Positions 28,078 through 37,046 of a stretch of 64,000 nucleotides of DNA are shown here, piece after piece. The number at the start of each line of letters is the position of its first letter. Position 1 is the first letter of the stretch. The notes beneath the pieces were generated by a model. That model saw only the letters and a program-made list of their open reading frames with translations, made no database searches and was not told where the DNA came from. Position numbers and translations under genes: made by a program. The stretch is from a bacterium (GTDB lineage Bacteria > Patescibacteriota > Saccharimonadia > Saccharimonadales > UBA4665), in contig JAJYDV010000002.1 of NCBI GenBank assembly GCA_021777375.1, forward strand, positions 40,949-104,948. Direction: 5' to 3'.

Positions 28078-28404
28078 ATGGCTGAAGTTAAAACCGAAAC
28101 CAAACAACGCATCAGGATTCGCTTAAAAGCGTATGATCACAAAGTTATTGATCAAGCGGCTAAGCAGATTATCGATACTGCCTTAAGAACCGGCGCTAGT
28201 TTGGCTGGACCAATACCTCTACCGACTAGGAAATCTACTTTTACAGTCATAAAAAGCCCTCATGTTTACAAGAAGAGTCGAGAACAGTTTGAGATGCGGG
28301 TGCACAAGCGTCTAATCGATGTTTTTGAGCCTACCGCCAAGACTATTGATAGTCTAATGAACCTATCTCTACCGGCTGGTTGCGACGTTGAAATTAAAAT
28401 GTGA
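28078..28404 (+). CDS. rpsJ: 30S ribosomal protein uS10
   Basis: uS10 is a 30S head protein and the NusE transcription antitermination factor. The 108-residue product contains the signature [15 protein letters not shown] and the conserved C-terminal [11 protein letters not shown]. It follows tuf closely and must be read from the tuf transcript. Unusually it is separated from rplC by 220 bases with a new promoter, so it behaves as the last gene of the str unit and not the first of the S10 unit. Confidence 0.97.
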   Translation: MAEVKTETKQRIRIRLKAYDHKVIDQAAKQIIDTALRTGASLAGPIPLPTRKSTFTVIKSPHVYKKSREQFEMRVHKRLIDVFEPTAKTIDSLMNLSLPAGCDVEIKM

Positions 28405-28426
28405 TTGCCGTATTATTTTCAACGCA

Positions 28427-28455
28427 TTGACTGTTTAAAGTTTAATTGTTAATCT
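28427..28455 (+). promoter_or_regulatory. Promoter of the S10-spc operon (upstream of rplC)
   Basis: TTGACT (28427) and TAATCT (28450) are 17 bases apart with an extended TGT before the -10. The predicted leader is about 160 bases. Confidence 0.65.
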
Positions 28456-28607
28456 ATTACGGTATCTTTTGCAATCTAACTTTTTAAGTGCATTAAAGTA
28501 ATGAGCATTTGATTGCTGATCTGCTTTAAAGAACCAATAAGGTCATAGTGCATTTTTGTACCTAGGTTAAAAGTAAAAGAATTACTAAAAATAAGTTTTA
28601 ATAAGGG

Positions 28608-28622
28608 GCTTTTGCAAAAAGC
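28608..28622 (+). other. Hairpin between ribosome-binding site and rplC start
   Basis: GCTTTT-GCA-AAAAGC is a perfect six-pair hairpin lying between AAGGGG and the rplC ATG. Folding would bring the otherwise distant Shine-Dalgarno sequence (about 16 bases) near the start codon, so it may tune initiation. Confidence 0.4.
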
Positions 28623-28624
28623 TA

Positions 28625-29242
28625 ATGAAAGCATTAATTACATATAAGTTAGGCATGACTTCGCTAATTGGTGAAGATGGTAATGTGACGCCGGTCACCT
28701 TGCTGGATGCTGCTTCAAATGTCGTAGTTGGCAAGCGAACCGTAGAAAAAGACGGTTACAGCGCTCTTATTTTAGGCGCCGGAAATAGTAAAAAGATATC
28801 CAAGCCAGTGGCTGGCATACTAAAAGCCTCTCAAGCCGGTTCATCGTTAATTAGAGAAATTCGTCTAGAGGCTTCTGAGATAAACGAACTAAACGTTGGC
28901 GACAAAGTAAACGCTGACGTTTTTAGTGTCGGAGACACAGTTGCGGTTAGCGGTACCAGTAAAGGGAAAGGCTGGGCGGGGACGATAAAGCGTCACGGCT
29001 TTCACCGTGGACGTAAAACCCATGGCGGTCGCAGCTATCGCCGCGTCGGATCGATTGGCTCAATGTATCCACAGCACATTCTGAAGGGTAAGAAGATGTC
29101 CGGAAGACTAGGGCATGAAAGAGTTACTACCCGTGGCCTTAAAGTTGCTTACGTAGATAGTGTTAATAATGCCATTGGGGTAATTGGAGCAGTGCCCGGA
29201 CCACGAAAAGGTGTCGTTTTACTAAGAGGGGATCTTAAATAA
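28625..29242 (+). CDS. rplC: 50S ribosomal protein uL3
   Basis: uL3 is an early assembly protein whose loop approaches the peptidyl-transferase centre. The 205-residue product has the family blocks SKGKGWAGTIKRHGFHRG and KGKKMSGRLGHERVTTRGL. The loop reads GSIGSMYPQH where E. coli has the methylated Gln150 region, so that modification is not expected. It is the first gene of a new transcription unit behind a 220-base leader with a promoter and hairpin. Its stop shares one base with the rplD start. Confidence 0.97.
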   Translation: MKALITYKLGMTSLIGEDGNVTPVTLLDAASNVVVGKRTVEKDGYSALILGAGNSKKISKPVAGILKASQAGSSLIREIRLEASEINELNVGDKVNADVFSVGDTVAVSGTSKGKGWAGTIKRHGFHRGRKTHGGRSYRRVGSIGSMYPQHILKGKKMSGRLGHERVTTRGLKVAYVDSVNNAIGVIGAVPGPRKGVVLLRGDLK

Positions 29243-29922
29243 TGTCGACCCTAACTTATTCTAAAAGCGGTGCCAAGGCTTCTACTCAAGTAAAGCTTAA
29301 TCCTTCATTGTTTGGCGTCAAGGATATTAATACTCGCTTGCTGGCTCAAGTTTACGTTGCTTATCTAGCCAATGGACGAACTAATTTAGCTAAGACTAAA
29401 ACGCGCGGATTAATTAGTGGCGGTGGACGTAAACCGCATCCGCAAAAGGGTACCGGACGCGCCCGCAGTGGTTCATCCCGTAATCCTCTGTGGCGTGGCG
29501 GTGGTACGGTCTTTGGCCCGACTGGACTAGAGAATTATTCGCATAAGACTAATGTTAAATCTAAACGAGTGGCAGTTATTCATGCTCTGAGTGCATTAAA
29601 TGCTCGTAATGGCAACACTATAAAAATCATTGAAGAGCTAAGCATCAAGACTTCGAAAACTAAAGAGCTTAAGTCTTTGCTAACTAAACTTGATGCTATG
29701 GACGGCTACACTTTAATTGTTTGCGACAATTTAAGCGATAACTTAAAACTTGCTAGCCGTAATTTGAGTAATGTCAATGTTTGTGCTGCGACGTATTTAA
29801 ATGTCGCAAAGTTGCTCGATTCTGATACTCTAGTGATCACCAAGTCAGCTTTACAGAAAATAACCTTCTGGTTAATGCCTAAGTCTGCTAAAGAACCGCT
29901 GAAAGCTGAGGCTATATCATGA
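29242..29922 (+). CDS. rplD: 50S ribosomal protein uL4
   Basis: uL4 binds 23S rRNA domain I and its loop narrows the exit tunnel. The 226-residue protein keeps the tunnel-loop signature PQKGTGRARSGSSRNPLWRG. The start overlaps the rplC stop (TAATG) and the end overlaps rplW by four bases (ATGA), so translation is coupled. In E. coli uL4 represses its own operon through a leader. A leader exists here before rplC, but no matching structure was established. Confidence 0.97.
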   Translation: MSTLTYSKSGAKASTQVKLNPSLFGVKDINTRLLAQVYVAYLANGRTNLAKTKTRGLISGGGRKPHPQKGTGRARSGSSRNPLWRGGGTVFGPTGLENYSHKTNVKSKRVAVIHALSALNARNGNTIKIIEELSIKTSKTKELKSLLTKLDAMDGYTLIVCDNLSDNLKLASRNLSNVNVCAATYLNVAKLLDSDTLVITKSALQKITFWLMPKSAKEPLKAEAIS

Positions 29923-30341
29923 ATACTCAATTACGTAGCCCTAAAAGTTTAAGTGTCTTACCTCGCCTGAGCGAGAAGGGCTATAACCTGAGCCACGATC
30001 ACGTTTATGTCGTAGATATCGAACCAACTCTTAACAAGAACGGTGTAAAGCTGGCTATTGAAAGCCAGTTTAATGTTAAAGTAGCCAAGATTAACATCCT
30101 TAATTCTAAAGGCAAAGCCAAGCGGACAATATCCAACCAAGGGCGGAAGGTAGCTTACGGCCGCGATGCTGACGTCAAAAAAGCCTACGTGACCTTAGTG
30201 GAAGGTAATAGTTTGCCTTTCTTTGAGGCCATTGAAGAAGAAGAGAAGAAAGCCGAAGAAGTTCAAGCCAAGGTTGCTAAAGAGATTGAAAAGCAGGATA
30301 AACCAAAGCGTCGTACGCGCAAGAAAGAGGATGAGGATTAA
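29919..30341 (+). CDS. rplW: 50S ribosomal protein uL23 with charged C-terminal tail
   Basis: uL23 sits at the tunnel exit and docks trigger factor and SRP. The first 100 residues are the normal fold (SEKGYNLSHDHVYVVDI, KAKRTISNQGRKVAYGRD). About 40 further residues form a highly charged tail of Glu/Lys ending KRRTRKKEDED, absent from typical uL23 proteins of about 100 residues. The tail would project near the exit site where trigger factor binds. The start overlaps the rplD stop. Confidence 0.95.
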   Translation: MNTQLRSPKSLSVLPRLSEKGYNLSHDHVYVVDIEPTLNKNGVKLAIESQFNVKVAKINILNSKGKAKRTISNQGRKVAYGRDADVKKAYVTLVEGNSLPFFEAIEEEEKKAEEVQAKVAKEIEKQDKPKRRTRKKEDED

Positions 30342-30346
30342 GTATT

Positions 30347-31183
30347 ATGCCAATTACTGCTTATAAACCCACTTCTAGCGCTCGACGCGGAATGACTAGC
30401 GAAGACACTTCAGAACTAACGACCCCTAATCCAAAGCACTCGCTAACCAAATCATATAAGAAAAGTCATGGACGCAATAACCAAGGCCGGATAACTACCA
30501 GACATAAGGGTGGCGCAAACCGCCGAAAGTACCGGGCCATTAGTTTTTCTCTACCTCAAAATTACCACGGGACTATTGAGCATATTGAATATGATCCGAA
30601 TCGCACCAGTCATATTGCCCGACTTAAGGATAATTCCGGCCGATACAGATATATTTTAGCTACGCAAGGCATGAGCATTGGTCAAACAATTAATTGCGGC
30701 GACGAAGTGGCAATAGAAAACGGCAATCGTTTAACATTGCGTCAAATTCCGGTTGGTAGTGTAATTCATGCCATTGAACTTAAGCCGGGTAAGGGTGCTC
30801 AGCTAGTTAGAAGTGCTGGTGCTGCTGCCCAACTAATTGCTCGTGATGAACATTCAGCTCAAGTACGTCTTCCAAGCGGTGAGGTACGTATTTTTAGTGT
30901 TGAATGTAGCGCCAGTCTGGGCGTAATTGGTAATGAACAGCATCAGAATGTTTCAATCGGCAAAGCCGGACGTAATCGTCACAAGGGAATTCGTCCAACA
31001 GTCAGGGGAGTCGTAATGAATGCTGTCGATCACCCGCACGGTGGCGGAGACGGAGGCAGACACCGGATGGCTAAAGCTCCACGGACTCCGTGGGGTCAAA
31101 AGACGCTGGGTCTTAAAACGCGGCGCAATAAATCTACTAATAAGTATATTGTTCGCAGTAGACATGCGAGTAGAAGGAGTTAA
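30347..31183 (+). CDS. rplB: 50S ribosomal protein uL2
   Basis: uL2 is essential for subunit association and peptidyl-transferase assembly. The 278-residue product has the RNA-binding block [15 protein letters not shown], the [13 protein letters not shown] segment, and the key HPHGGGDGG loop with the conserved His equivalent to E. coli H229. The Glu usually following that GGG is Asp. It lies five bases after rplW and five before rpsS. Confidence 0.97.
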   Translation: MPITAYKPTSSARRGMTSEDTSELTTPNPKHSLTKSYKKSHGRNNQGRITTRHKGGANRRKYRAISFSLPQNYHGTIEHIEYDPNRTSHIARLKDNSGRYRYILATQGMSIGQTINCGDEVAIENGNRLTLRQIPVGSVIHAIELKPGKGAQLVRSAGAAAQLIARDEHSAQVRLPSGEVRIFSVECSASLGVIGNEQHQNVSIGKAGRNRHKGIRPTVRGVVMNAVDHPHGGGDGGRHRMAKAPRTPWGQKTLGLKTRRNKSTNKYIVRSRHASRRS

Positions 31184-31188
31184 TAGAT

Positions 31189-31485
31189 ATGAGCCGATCA
31201 CTTAAAAAAGGTCCTTTCATTGATTTTAAGCTAGCACGGAAACTGGGCCGTTTAGCTCCTGAAGACCGAACGATTATTAAAACATGGGCCCGATCTAGCA
31301 CAGTTGCCCCGGAATTTGTTGGGCGGACAATTGCCGTTCATAACGGTAAAGTTCATGTGCCAGTATTTGTTACTGAGAATATGGTAGGCCACAAACTGGG
31401 CGAATTTGCACCAACACGTAAGTTTCGGGTTCATGGCGGTAAGCTAGCTAAAGCCGAATCAAATTCGTCAGGAAATAAGGGGTAA
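31189..31485 (+). CDS. rpsS: 30S ribosomal protein uS19
   Basis: uS19 is a head protein that with uS13 contacts the large subunit. The 98-residue product begins [12 protein letters not shown], which is nearly invariant in bacteria, and contains the conserved [26 protein letters not shown] lies just upstream of the ATG within the rplB end. Length and position in the S10 operon are standard. Confidence 0.97.
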   Translation: MSRSLKKGPFIDFKLARKLGRLAPEDRTIIKTWARSSTVAPEFVGRTIAVHNGKVHVPVFVTENMVGHKLGEFAPTRKFRVHGGKLAKAESNSSGNKG

Positions 31486-31490
31486 GAAAA

Positions 31491-31901
31491 ATGCCTGTAC
31501 TAGCAGTAGCTAAGGGTGTGAACCAAAGTCCGCGAAAAGTTGCGGTGGTTGCGGCATTGGTTCGCGGACGCAGTGTGAGTGAGGCTCTAACAATTTTAGA
31601 GCATACCCCGAGACGAAGTTCTCTTGCGGTGATTAAAGTTATTAAAAGTGCTCAGGCCAACGCTGACTATAATCACGGATATAAGCCGAATACCTTGAGA
31701 ATTAGCGAAATTAGTGTATCTCCTGGTCCACGATTGAAGCGATTTCGTCCAGTTGCTCGCGGTGCAGCACATCCTTTTCAAAAACGCACTTCTCACATTC
31801 GGGTGGTCGTTGATGGAGAATTGCGTAAATCGAAGACCGATAAGCCTGCTAGTAAACAGACCGAAACGTCTAAAACTGTAAATAAAGTAGCGGAGAAATA
31901 A
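31491..31901 (+). CDS. rplV: 50S ribosomal protein uL22
   Basis: uL22 spans the 50S and its beta-hairpin lines the exit tunnel at the macrolide constriction. The 136-residue protein has the core SPRKVAVVAALVRGRSVSEA and the hairpin region PRLKRFRPVARGAAHPFQKR. The last 25 residues form a Lys/Thr-rich tail beyond the usual end. It ends two bases before rpsC. Confidence 0.96.
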   Translation: MPVLAVAKGVNQSPRKVAVVAALVRGRSVSEALTILEHTPRRSSLAVIKVIKSAQANADYNHGYKPNTLRISEISVSPGPRLKRFRPVARGAAHPFQKRTSHIRVVVDGELRKSKTDKPASKQTETSKTVNKVAEK

Positions 31902-31903
31902 CT

Positions 31904-32533
31904 ATGGGCCAAAAAGTTAATCCAATTAGCATGCGCCTTCAACTCAATAAGGAATGGAGTAGTAGATGGTTTGCCGATAAGCGCTCATATGCCAGTTTTC
32001 TTAGTGACGACCTACGGGTTCGACGTTTAATTCAGGATAAGTTGGGCAGCCGGGCATCAATTAACCGAGTAGAAATTAGCCGTACCCCAAACTTGGTGTC
32101 CGTTACAGTCTACACTGCCAAGGCTGGGGTTGTAATTGGCCGCGGTGGCGCTGGGGCACAAGATCTTAAGGATGAAATAGAGAAAATCTATCGTACGCCA
32201 ATCCGCGTCAATATTGAGGAGGTTAAGAAGCCGGACTTATATGCCAAACTAGTCGCTGAAAACATCGCTCATCAATTAGAACGGCGTATGAGCTTTAGGC
32301 GGGCAATAAAGAGTACGGCGGCAGCAACAATGCGTGCCGGAGCTAAAGGAATTCGAATCGAAGTTAGCGGTCGTTTAAACGGTTCGGAGATGAGCCGTCG
32401 CGAAAAAGAAGTTGCCGGGTCCGTTCCATTACATACTTTAAGGGCGGACATCGATTACGCTTACTCTCCGGCGTTTACTAAAGCTGGCATTATTGGTGTA
32501 AAAGTATGGATTTATAAGGGAGAGGTGCTCTAA
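31904..32533 (+). CDS. rpsC: 30S ribosomal protein uS3
   Basis: uS3 lines the mRNA entry channel. The 209-residue product starts [12 protein letters not shown], close to the family standard, and has the KH-domain loop [12 protein letters not shown] (near residue 80) and the C-terminal block [28 protein letters not shown]. It ends one base before rplP, implying coupled translation. Confidence 0.97.
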   Translation: MGQKVNPISMRLQLNKEWSSRWFADKRSYASFLSDDLRVRRLIQDKLGSRASINRVEISRTPNLVSVTVYTAKAGVVIGRGGAGAQDLKDEIEKIYRTPIRVNIEEVKKPDLYAKLVAENIAHQLERRMSFRRAIKSTAAATMRAGAKGIRIEVSGRLNGSEMSRREKEVAGSVPLHTLRADIDYAYSPAFTKAGIIGVKVWIYKGEVL

Positions 32534-32534
32534 A

Positions 32535-32948
32535 ATGTTAATACCGGCACGAAGTAAATACCGCAAAGTCCGAAAGGGACGTATTCGTGGCGTTGCAACT
32601 TCTGGCAATTACATTGCATACGGCGATTACGGTTTGCAGGCTCAAGGAAACGAGCGCATTAATTCAAGACAGATCGAGGCAGCCAGACAGGCGATGACAA
32701 GGTATATTAAGCGCGGCGGAAAAATTTGGATTCGTATCTTTCCCCATACTCCTGTTACAAGAAAGCCTCAAGATGTGAAAATGGGTAGCGGTAAAGGCAG
32801 CCCGGAATATTTTGTAGCCAAAGTCAGACCGGGAACGATTTTGTTTGAGATGCAAGGAGTTAGCGAGGTAGAAGCTCGTGAAGCCATGCGATTAGCAGCC
32901 AATAAACTCCCGGTCAAAACTCGCTTTTTGATTCGAGAGGAGTCCTAG
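32535..32948 (+). CDS. rplP: 50S ribosomal protein uL16
   Basis: uL16 organises the A-site finger and tRNA accommodation. The 137-residue protein shows [19 protein letters not shown] and the loop [15 protein letters not shown]. The residue before that loop, which in E. coli is Arg81 hydroxylated by YcfD, is Lys, so that modification is not expected. Its order between rpsC and rpmC is standard. Confidence 0.97.
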   Translation: MLIPARSKYRKVRKGRIRGVATSGNYIAYGDYGLQAQGNERINSRQIEAARQAMTRYIKRGGKIWIRIFPHTPVTRKPQDVKMGSGKGSPEYFVAKVRPGTILFEMQGVSEVEAREAMRLAANKLPVKTRFLIREES

Positions 32949-32962
32949 GAAGGTTTATTAGT

Positions 32963-33163
32963 ATGAAGATTGCAGATATCCGTAAATTAACCACCGCCGA
33001 GCTGACTAAACAGAGCAGCTCTCTTAGGGACGAAATCGTAGAGCTAAAGCGCATGAAAAGCATGGGTGAGATTACAAATGTGCGCCAGGTAAAGAACAAG
33101 CGTAAAGACCTTGCAAGGATGCTTAGTGTACTTAGTGAACAATTGCTAAAGGAGAAGATCTAA
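32963..33163 (+). CDS. rpmC: 50S ribosomal protein uL29
   Basis: uL29 lies beside uL23 at the exit tunnel. The 66-residue product is two helices with the conserved MKIADIRKLT start and the signature QVKNKRKDLARML. AGGAAGG lies upstream of the ATG. The stop shares a base with the rpsQ start (TAATG). Confidence 0.95.
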   Translation: MKIADIRKLTTAELTKQSSSLRDEIVELKRMKSMGEITNVRQVKNKRKDLARMLSVLSEQLLKEKI

Positions 33164-33537
33164 TGTCGAAAACTTTAAACGGTGTGGTAAGTGCGCTATC
33201 CGGAAATAAGACTATAGCCGTTAAAGTCGAACGTCGAAAAACCCACCCCACTCTACATAAACAGTTCTTAGACACTACTAAGTTTATGGTGCATGACGAA
33301 GCTAGTGAAGCTCAAGTTGGAGATAAGGTGACAATTGTTGAGTGTCGACCGCTGAGCGCTACCAAGCATTTTCAATTAGAGCGGATTTTAGTGCGTGCCA
33401 AACTAAAAGAAGAGGCTCTTGCAGTTTTAAAGGCTGACAACCAAGTTGTAGAGTCTAGCATAGCCGAAGTTCCGGTCAAGCCGAGCGTGACAAGAAAAAT
33501 GTCGGCAGTTACTAAAAAGAAGAGCGTAAAATCATGA
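33163..33537 (+). CDS. rpsQ: 30S ribosomal protein uS17 with C-terminal extension
   Basis: uS17 is an early 16S rRNA-binding protein. Residues 1-85 are the standard OB-fold ([25 protein letters not shown], then [25 protein letters not shown]). About 40 more residues follow, rich in Val, Lys and Ser, which typical bacterial uS17 (about 85 residues) lacks. The end overlaps rplN by four bases. The tail appears to be a real in-frame extension. Confidence 0.95.
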   Translation: MSKTLNGVVSALSGNKTIAVKVERRKTHPTLHKQFLDTTKFMVHDEASEAQVGDKVTIVECRPLSATKHFQLERILVRAKLKEEALAVLKADNQVVESSIAEVPVKPSVTRKMSAVTKKKSVKS

Positions 33538-33902
33538 TTCAGCAAGAAACCAGATTAAACGTTGCCGACAACAGCGGAGCACGCGAAATTCTTTGCATTC
33601 GAGTGCTAGGCGGTAGCCGTCGTCGCTACGCGAGGGTCGGCGATATTATAGTTGCTAGCGTCAAAGAAGCTAACCCGAATGGTACAGTCAAAAAGAAGAG
33701 CGTCGTTAAAGCGGTTGTGGTGCGTACGACTGATCAAATACGCCGTGCGGACGGCTCGACAATAAAATTTGATGATAACTCAGCTGTTATCATTGCTGAC
33801 GACAAAACACCGCGCGGGACTCGTATTTTTGGCCCAGTACCGCGAGAATTACGCGAAAAAGGTTATGCCCGTATTATTAGTCTTGCGCCGGAGGTACTTT
33901 AA
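33534..33902 (+). CDS. rplN: 50S ribosomal protein uL14
   Basis: uL14 forms an intersubunit bridge and is the docking site of the silencing factor RsfS. The 122-residue sequence begins [19 protein letters not shown], near-invariant in bacteria, and contains [25 protein letters not shown] in slightly varied form. Start and stop are coupled to rpsQ and rplX. Confidence 0.98.
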   Translation: MIQQETRLNVADNSGAREILCIRVLGGSRRRYARVGDIIVASVKEANPNGTVKKKSVVKAVVVRTTDQIRRADGSTIKFDDNSAVIIADDKTPRGTRIFGPVPRELREKGYARIISLAPEVL

Positions 33903-34232
33903 ATGAGTGATCATCGATATAAGATTAGACTAAAAAAAGGCGATCAGGTAGTTGTGAGAAGTGGTAAGTACAAGGGCAAAACAGGAAAAATTACGGCTAC
34001 ACACCCATCTTTGAACGCCGTTACCGTCGACGGAATTAATGTCGTTAAACATCACGTAAAACCTAATAAGGAGTACCCGCAAGGCGGCATTATTGATGAA
34101 ACTAAGCCTATTAACGTTAGTAAGCTTGGTATCTATGAACCGACTCTTAAAAAGGCTAGTCGTATTAAATATGTGCTTAATGAGGACGGTAAGACCCGCG
34201 TATTTAGTGCTAGCAATAAGGAGATTAAGTAA
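33903..34232 (+). CDS. rplX: 50S ribosomal protein uL24
   Basis: uL24 initiates 50S assembly. The 109-residue product has the N-terminal KOW motif KKGDQVVVRSGKYKGKTGKI and the conserved loop VDGINVVKHHVKP with PQGGIIDETKPI. It starts directly after the rplN stop and its own stop shares a base with the rplE start. Confidence 0.97.
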   Translation: MSDHRYKIRLKKGDQVVVRSGKYKGKTGKITATHPSLNAVTVDGINVVKHHVKPNKEYPQGGIIDETKPINVSKLGIYEPTLKKASRIKYVLNEDGKTRVFSASNKEIK

Positions 34233-34816
34233 TGGCTTCTTCTAAAGAGACGGTTAATAAAGGTTATCAACCCCGTTTACTGCAGCTTTATAATACACGC
34301 ATCGAAGCCGAGCTTATGAAGGAGCTTAAGCTTAATAATATAAATCAGGTTCCAAAGCTTGAAAAGATTGTAATAAATAGCGGAGTCGGTAAGGCCAAAG
34401 ACGACAAAAAACTTATGGACACCATGGTTAATACCTTGCGCAAAATTTCTGGGCAACAACCGGTGCAGACGGTTGCTAAAAAATCAATTGCCACATTCAA
34501 GGTTCGTGAGGGAGATAAAGTTGGACTTAAAGTAACCTTGCGTGGTGCTAGGATGTATGAATTCATGGACCGTTTAATTAATATTGTCTTACCTCGTCTG
34601 CGTGACTTCCATGGTGTAAGCGAGAGCGCCTTTGACAAACAAGGTAATTATGCGCTAGGATTAACAGACCAATCGGTTTTTCCGGAACTGAGTTTTGAAG
34701 AAACTTCTCAAGCGCACGGAATACAAGTGATATTTGTTATTAAAAACGAGCAGCCAGCTCATGCCCGAGCCTTGCTTGCTAAGATGGGTGTACCATTTAC
34801 AAAGGAAAGTAAATAA
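34232..34816 (+). CDS. rplE: 50S ribosomal protein uL5
   Basis: uL5 binds 5S rRNA and contacts the P-site tRNA elbow. The 194-residue protein shows [14 protein letters not shown], the loop [21 protein letters not shown], and the C-terminal block [15 protein letters not shown]. It is slightly longer at the N-terminus than E. coli uL5. It precedes rpsN by four bases. Confidence 0.97.
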   Translation: MASSKETVNKGYQPRLLQLYNTRIEAELMKELKLNNINQVPKLEKIVINSGVGKAKDDKKLMDTMVNTLRKISGQQPVQTVAKKSIATFKVREGDKVGLKVTLRGARMYEFMDRLINIVLPRLRDFHGVSESAFDKQGNYALGLTDQSVFPELSFEETSQAHGIQVIFVIKNEQPAHARALLAKMGVPFTKESK

Positions 34817-34820
34817 TAAT

Positions 34821-35090
34821 ATGGCCAAGACATCAATAGTAGTTAGGGACGCAAAACGCCAAGCGATGATTCGTCGCTACGCAGCTAAGCGTGCCGAGTT
34901 GAAAGAGCTCGGTGATTGGGAAGGTTTAGCTAAATTGCCACGCAATAGCTCTCCCACGCGCTGGAAAAATCGCTGCTCGGAAACTCATCGTCCTAGAGGG
35001 TATATGAGACAATTTGGTCTTAGTCGTATTAGCTTCCGAGAACATGCCAGTCGTGGTGAGATTCCAGGCGTAACTAAGTCGAGCTGGTAA
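34821..35090 (+). CDS. rpsN: 30S ribosomal protein uS14, zinc-free type
   Basis: The ORF track extends this to 34734 inside rplE; the correct start is ATG 34821 ([14 protein letters not shown]), giving 89 residues. The signature is [20 protein letters not shown]. Only one Cys is present and the CxxC-x12-CxxC zinc ribbon of the short form is absent, so this is the C-minus form. It is about a dozen residues shorter than the E. coli C-minus protein. uS14 sits in the 30S head. The sequence fits the zinc-free trend of this genome. Confidence 0.96.
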   Translation: MAKTSIVVRDAKRQAMIRRYAAKRAELKELGDWEGLAKLPRNSSPTRWKNRCSETHRPRGYMRQFGLSRISFREHASRGEIPGVTKSSW

Positions 35091-35101
35091 GGGAAAAAGC
35101 A

Positions 35102-35503
35102 ATGAGCAAAGTATCCACTGATCCAATTTCCGACATGCTGGCCCGTATTCGTAATGCGAATGCTGTTAACAAGAACCAAATCGTTTTACCTCACTCCGGC
35201 ATTAAAGAATCAGTTGCTAGGGTTTTAGCTAAATCAAATTTTATTATTTCGGTGGCTGTTGAAGGCAAGAATCAAGACAAGCGATTGGTTTTAACTTTAT
35301 CTTCTAGTGATAGTAGTTCAAAAATTACATCGATTAAGAGACTAAGTAAACCGGGTCGTCGCATTTATGCCGGATCGAAGGACATCCCATGGGTGAAACA
35401 AGGCCGAGGGATAGTTATTATTTCAACCGCAAATGGCATCTTGAGTGGAGACGAAGCGAAACGATTAAATCTCGGTGGCGAACTTATTTGTGAGGTTTAT
35501 TAG
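35102..35503 (+). CDS. rpsH: 30S ribosomal protein uS8
   Basis: uS8 binds helix 21 of 16S rRNA and, in E. coli, represses the spc operon. The 133-residue product has the N-terminal [18 protein letters not shown] and the C-terminal signature [19 protein letters not shown], ending [17 protein letters not shown] lies upstream of the ATG. It is followed by rplF after two bases. Confidence 0.97.
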   Translation: MSKVSTDPISDMLARIRNANAVNKNQIVLPHSGIKESVARVLAKSNFIISVAVEGKNQDKRLVLTLSSSDSSSKITSIKRLSKPGRRIYAGSKDIPWVKQGRGIVIISTANGILSGDEAKRLNLGGELICEVY

Positions 35504-35505
35504 CT

Positions 35506-36051
35506 ATGAGTCGTATTGGCCGGCAACCAGTAATAATTCCGTCAGACGTTAGTGTAAATATTAACCAGGGAGTTGTGAGTGTTAGTGGTAGCAAGGGCAA
35601 TTTAGTGCAACCATTGCTTGAAGGATTGTCAGTTACTGTTGATGGCGCGCAAGTTTTAGTAAATACGCTAAGCGAGAATTCCATGTCTAAGGCAAACCAC
35701 GGGCTAATGCGCTCGCTTATTAATAACATGGTAATCGGTGTCAGTCAGGGATTTAGTAAAAAACTTGAGATTAATGGGGTTGGTTACCGCGCTATTATGC
35801 AAGGCTCTAAGGGTATTAAGTTTTCGCTAGGTTATTCTCACGACATCTCTTTTTCCTTACCTGAAGGCGTAAATGCTATGATTGATCAGAATGTCATAAC
35901 TGTTACCGGTGCGGACAAGCAACAGGTTGGTCAGGTGGCCAGCGAAATTAGAGAGTTGCGTAAACCTGAACCCTATAAGGGGAAGGGTATTATGTATGAG
36001 GGTGAGCACATAATCAGGAAAAGCGGCAAAAGCGGCAAGGAGAGCAAGTAG
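35506..36051 (+). CDS. rplF: 50S ribosomal protein uL6
   Basis: uL6 lies near the sarcin-ricin loop and factor-binding site. The 181-residue protein begins MSRIGRQPVIIPSDV and carries the signature RKPEPYKGKGIMYEGE. Both duplicated domains are present. The C-terminus is rich in Lys, Ser and Gly. Coupled closely with rpsH and rplR. Confidence 0.97.
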   Translation: MSRIGRQPVIIPSDVSVNINQGVVSVSGSKGNLVQPLLEGLSVTVDGAQVLVNTLSENSMSKANHGLMRSLINNMVIGVSQGFSKKLEINGVGYRAIMQGSKGIKFSLGYSHDISFSLPEGVNAMIDQNVITVTGADKQQVGQVASEIRELRKPEPYKGKGIMYEGEHIIRKSGKSGKESK

Positions 36052-36058
36052 ATTTTTT

Positions 36059-36412
36059 ATGAATCGTTTAAGTCAGAAAATGAATTCAATGCAAATGCGT
36101 AAGAATCGTGTACGGGCTGTAATTAGCGGGACTAGCGAGAGGCCCCGATTAAGTGTACATATCTCAATCAACCACGTTAGCGCTCAGCTGATTAATGATT
36201 CAACATCCTCGACCTTAATTTACGTCACATCAGTTGGCCGAAAAATTAATGGCACTATGACCGAGAAAGCCGCAGCAATTGGTAGCGAGCTGGCCAAAAA
36301 AGCTAAAACCGCTGGAATTAATAAGGTAGTTTTCGATCGTGGAAGCAAACTCTACCACGGTCGAATAAAGGCTCTAGCTGATGCTGCAAGAGCCGGTGGA
36401 CTGGAATTTTAA
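36059..36412 (+). CDS. rplR: 50S ribosomal protein uL18
   Basis: uL18 brings 5S rRNA to the central protuberance. The 117-residue product contains the conserved [18 protein letters not shown] segment and the C-terminal [26 protein letters not shown]-type ending (here AARAGGLEF). Its stop overlaps the rpsE start region, with the rpsE ATG beginning at the next base. Confidence 0.96.
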   Translation: [117 protein letters not shown]

Positions 36413-37030
36413 ATGAATAGTAATAATTCTAATAAATCAGTTAGTAAGACAGGGAGTGAGCCATTTAAGGCTAATCGAGGTGGAATGCCTCTTGGTACTT
36501 CTAGGCGCGGTCAAACTGAAACTGACGATGATAAGCGTTTTGATGAACAAATGCTTCATATTGACCGAGTGGCACGGGTAGTTAAAGGCGGCCGTCGTTT
36601 CCGTTTTCGTGCGCTTGTAGTAGTCGGAGACCACAAAGCACAGGTTGGAATCGGTATTGCAAAAGGCGCAGATGTTACCTCAGCGGTTACTAAAGCCAAC
36701 GAGGTGGCTAAGAAAAACATGATTAAAGTTCCTTTGTACCGAGACACCATCCCTCATGACGTTGAAGCCAAGGTTGGAGGATCGAAGATTCTTCTAAAGC
36801 CAGCAAGCTCCGGTACTGGATTAATAGCCGGTGGTGTTGTACGAACCATTCTAGAAGTGGCTGGAGTTGGCAACGTTTTAAGCAAGTCGCTCGGTTCATC
36901 AAATAAAGCTAACACGGCTTATGCTACGATGGCGGCACTCAAACAACTAAAGACGGCTAGCGAATGGACCACCCGAATTACTAATACTTCTTCTGTAAAT
37001 CACAGGCTTCCTAAAAAGGTAACTCAATAA
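36413..37030 (+). CDS. rpsE: 30S ribosomal protein uS5 with N-terminal extension
   Basis: uS5 borders the mRNA entrance and affects decoding fidelity. The core starts near residue 44 (HIDRVARVVKGGRRFRFRALVVVGD). About 40 Asn/Ser/Arg-rich residues precede it, longer than usual. The signature VGIGIAKGADVTSAVTKA and the LKPASSGTGLIAGGVVR loop are normal. In most bacteria rpmD (uL30) follows; here rplO comes 16 bases later, so uL30 is absent from the operon. Confidence 0.97.
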   Translation: MNSNNSNKSVSKTGSEPFKANRGGMPLGTSRRGQTETDDDKRFDEQMLHIDRVARVVKGGRRFRFRALVVVGDHKAQVGIGIAKGADVTSAVTKANEVAKKNMIKVPLYRDTIPHDVEAKVGGSKILLKPASSGTGLIAGGVVRTILEVAGVGNVLSKSLGSSNKANTAYATMAALKQLKTASEWTTRITNTSSVNHRLPKKVTQ

Positions 37031-37046
37031 ATTTTAATAATCTACT

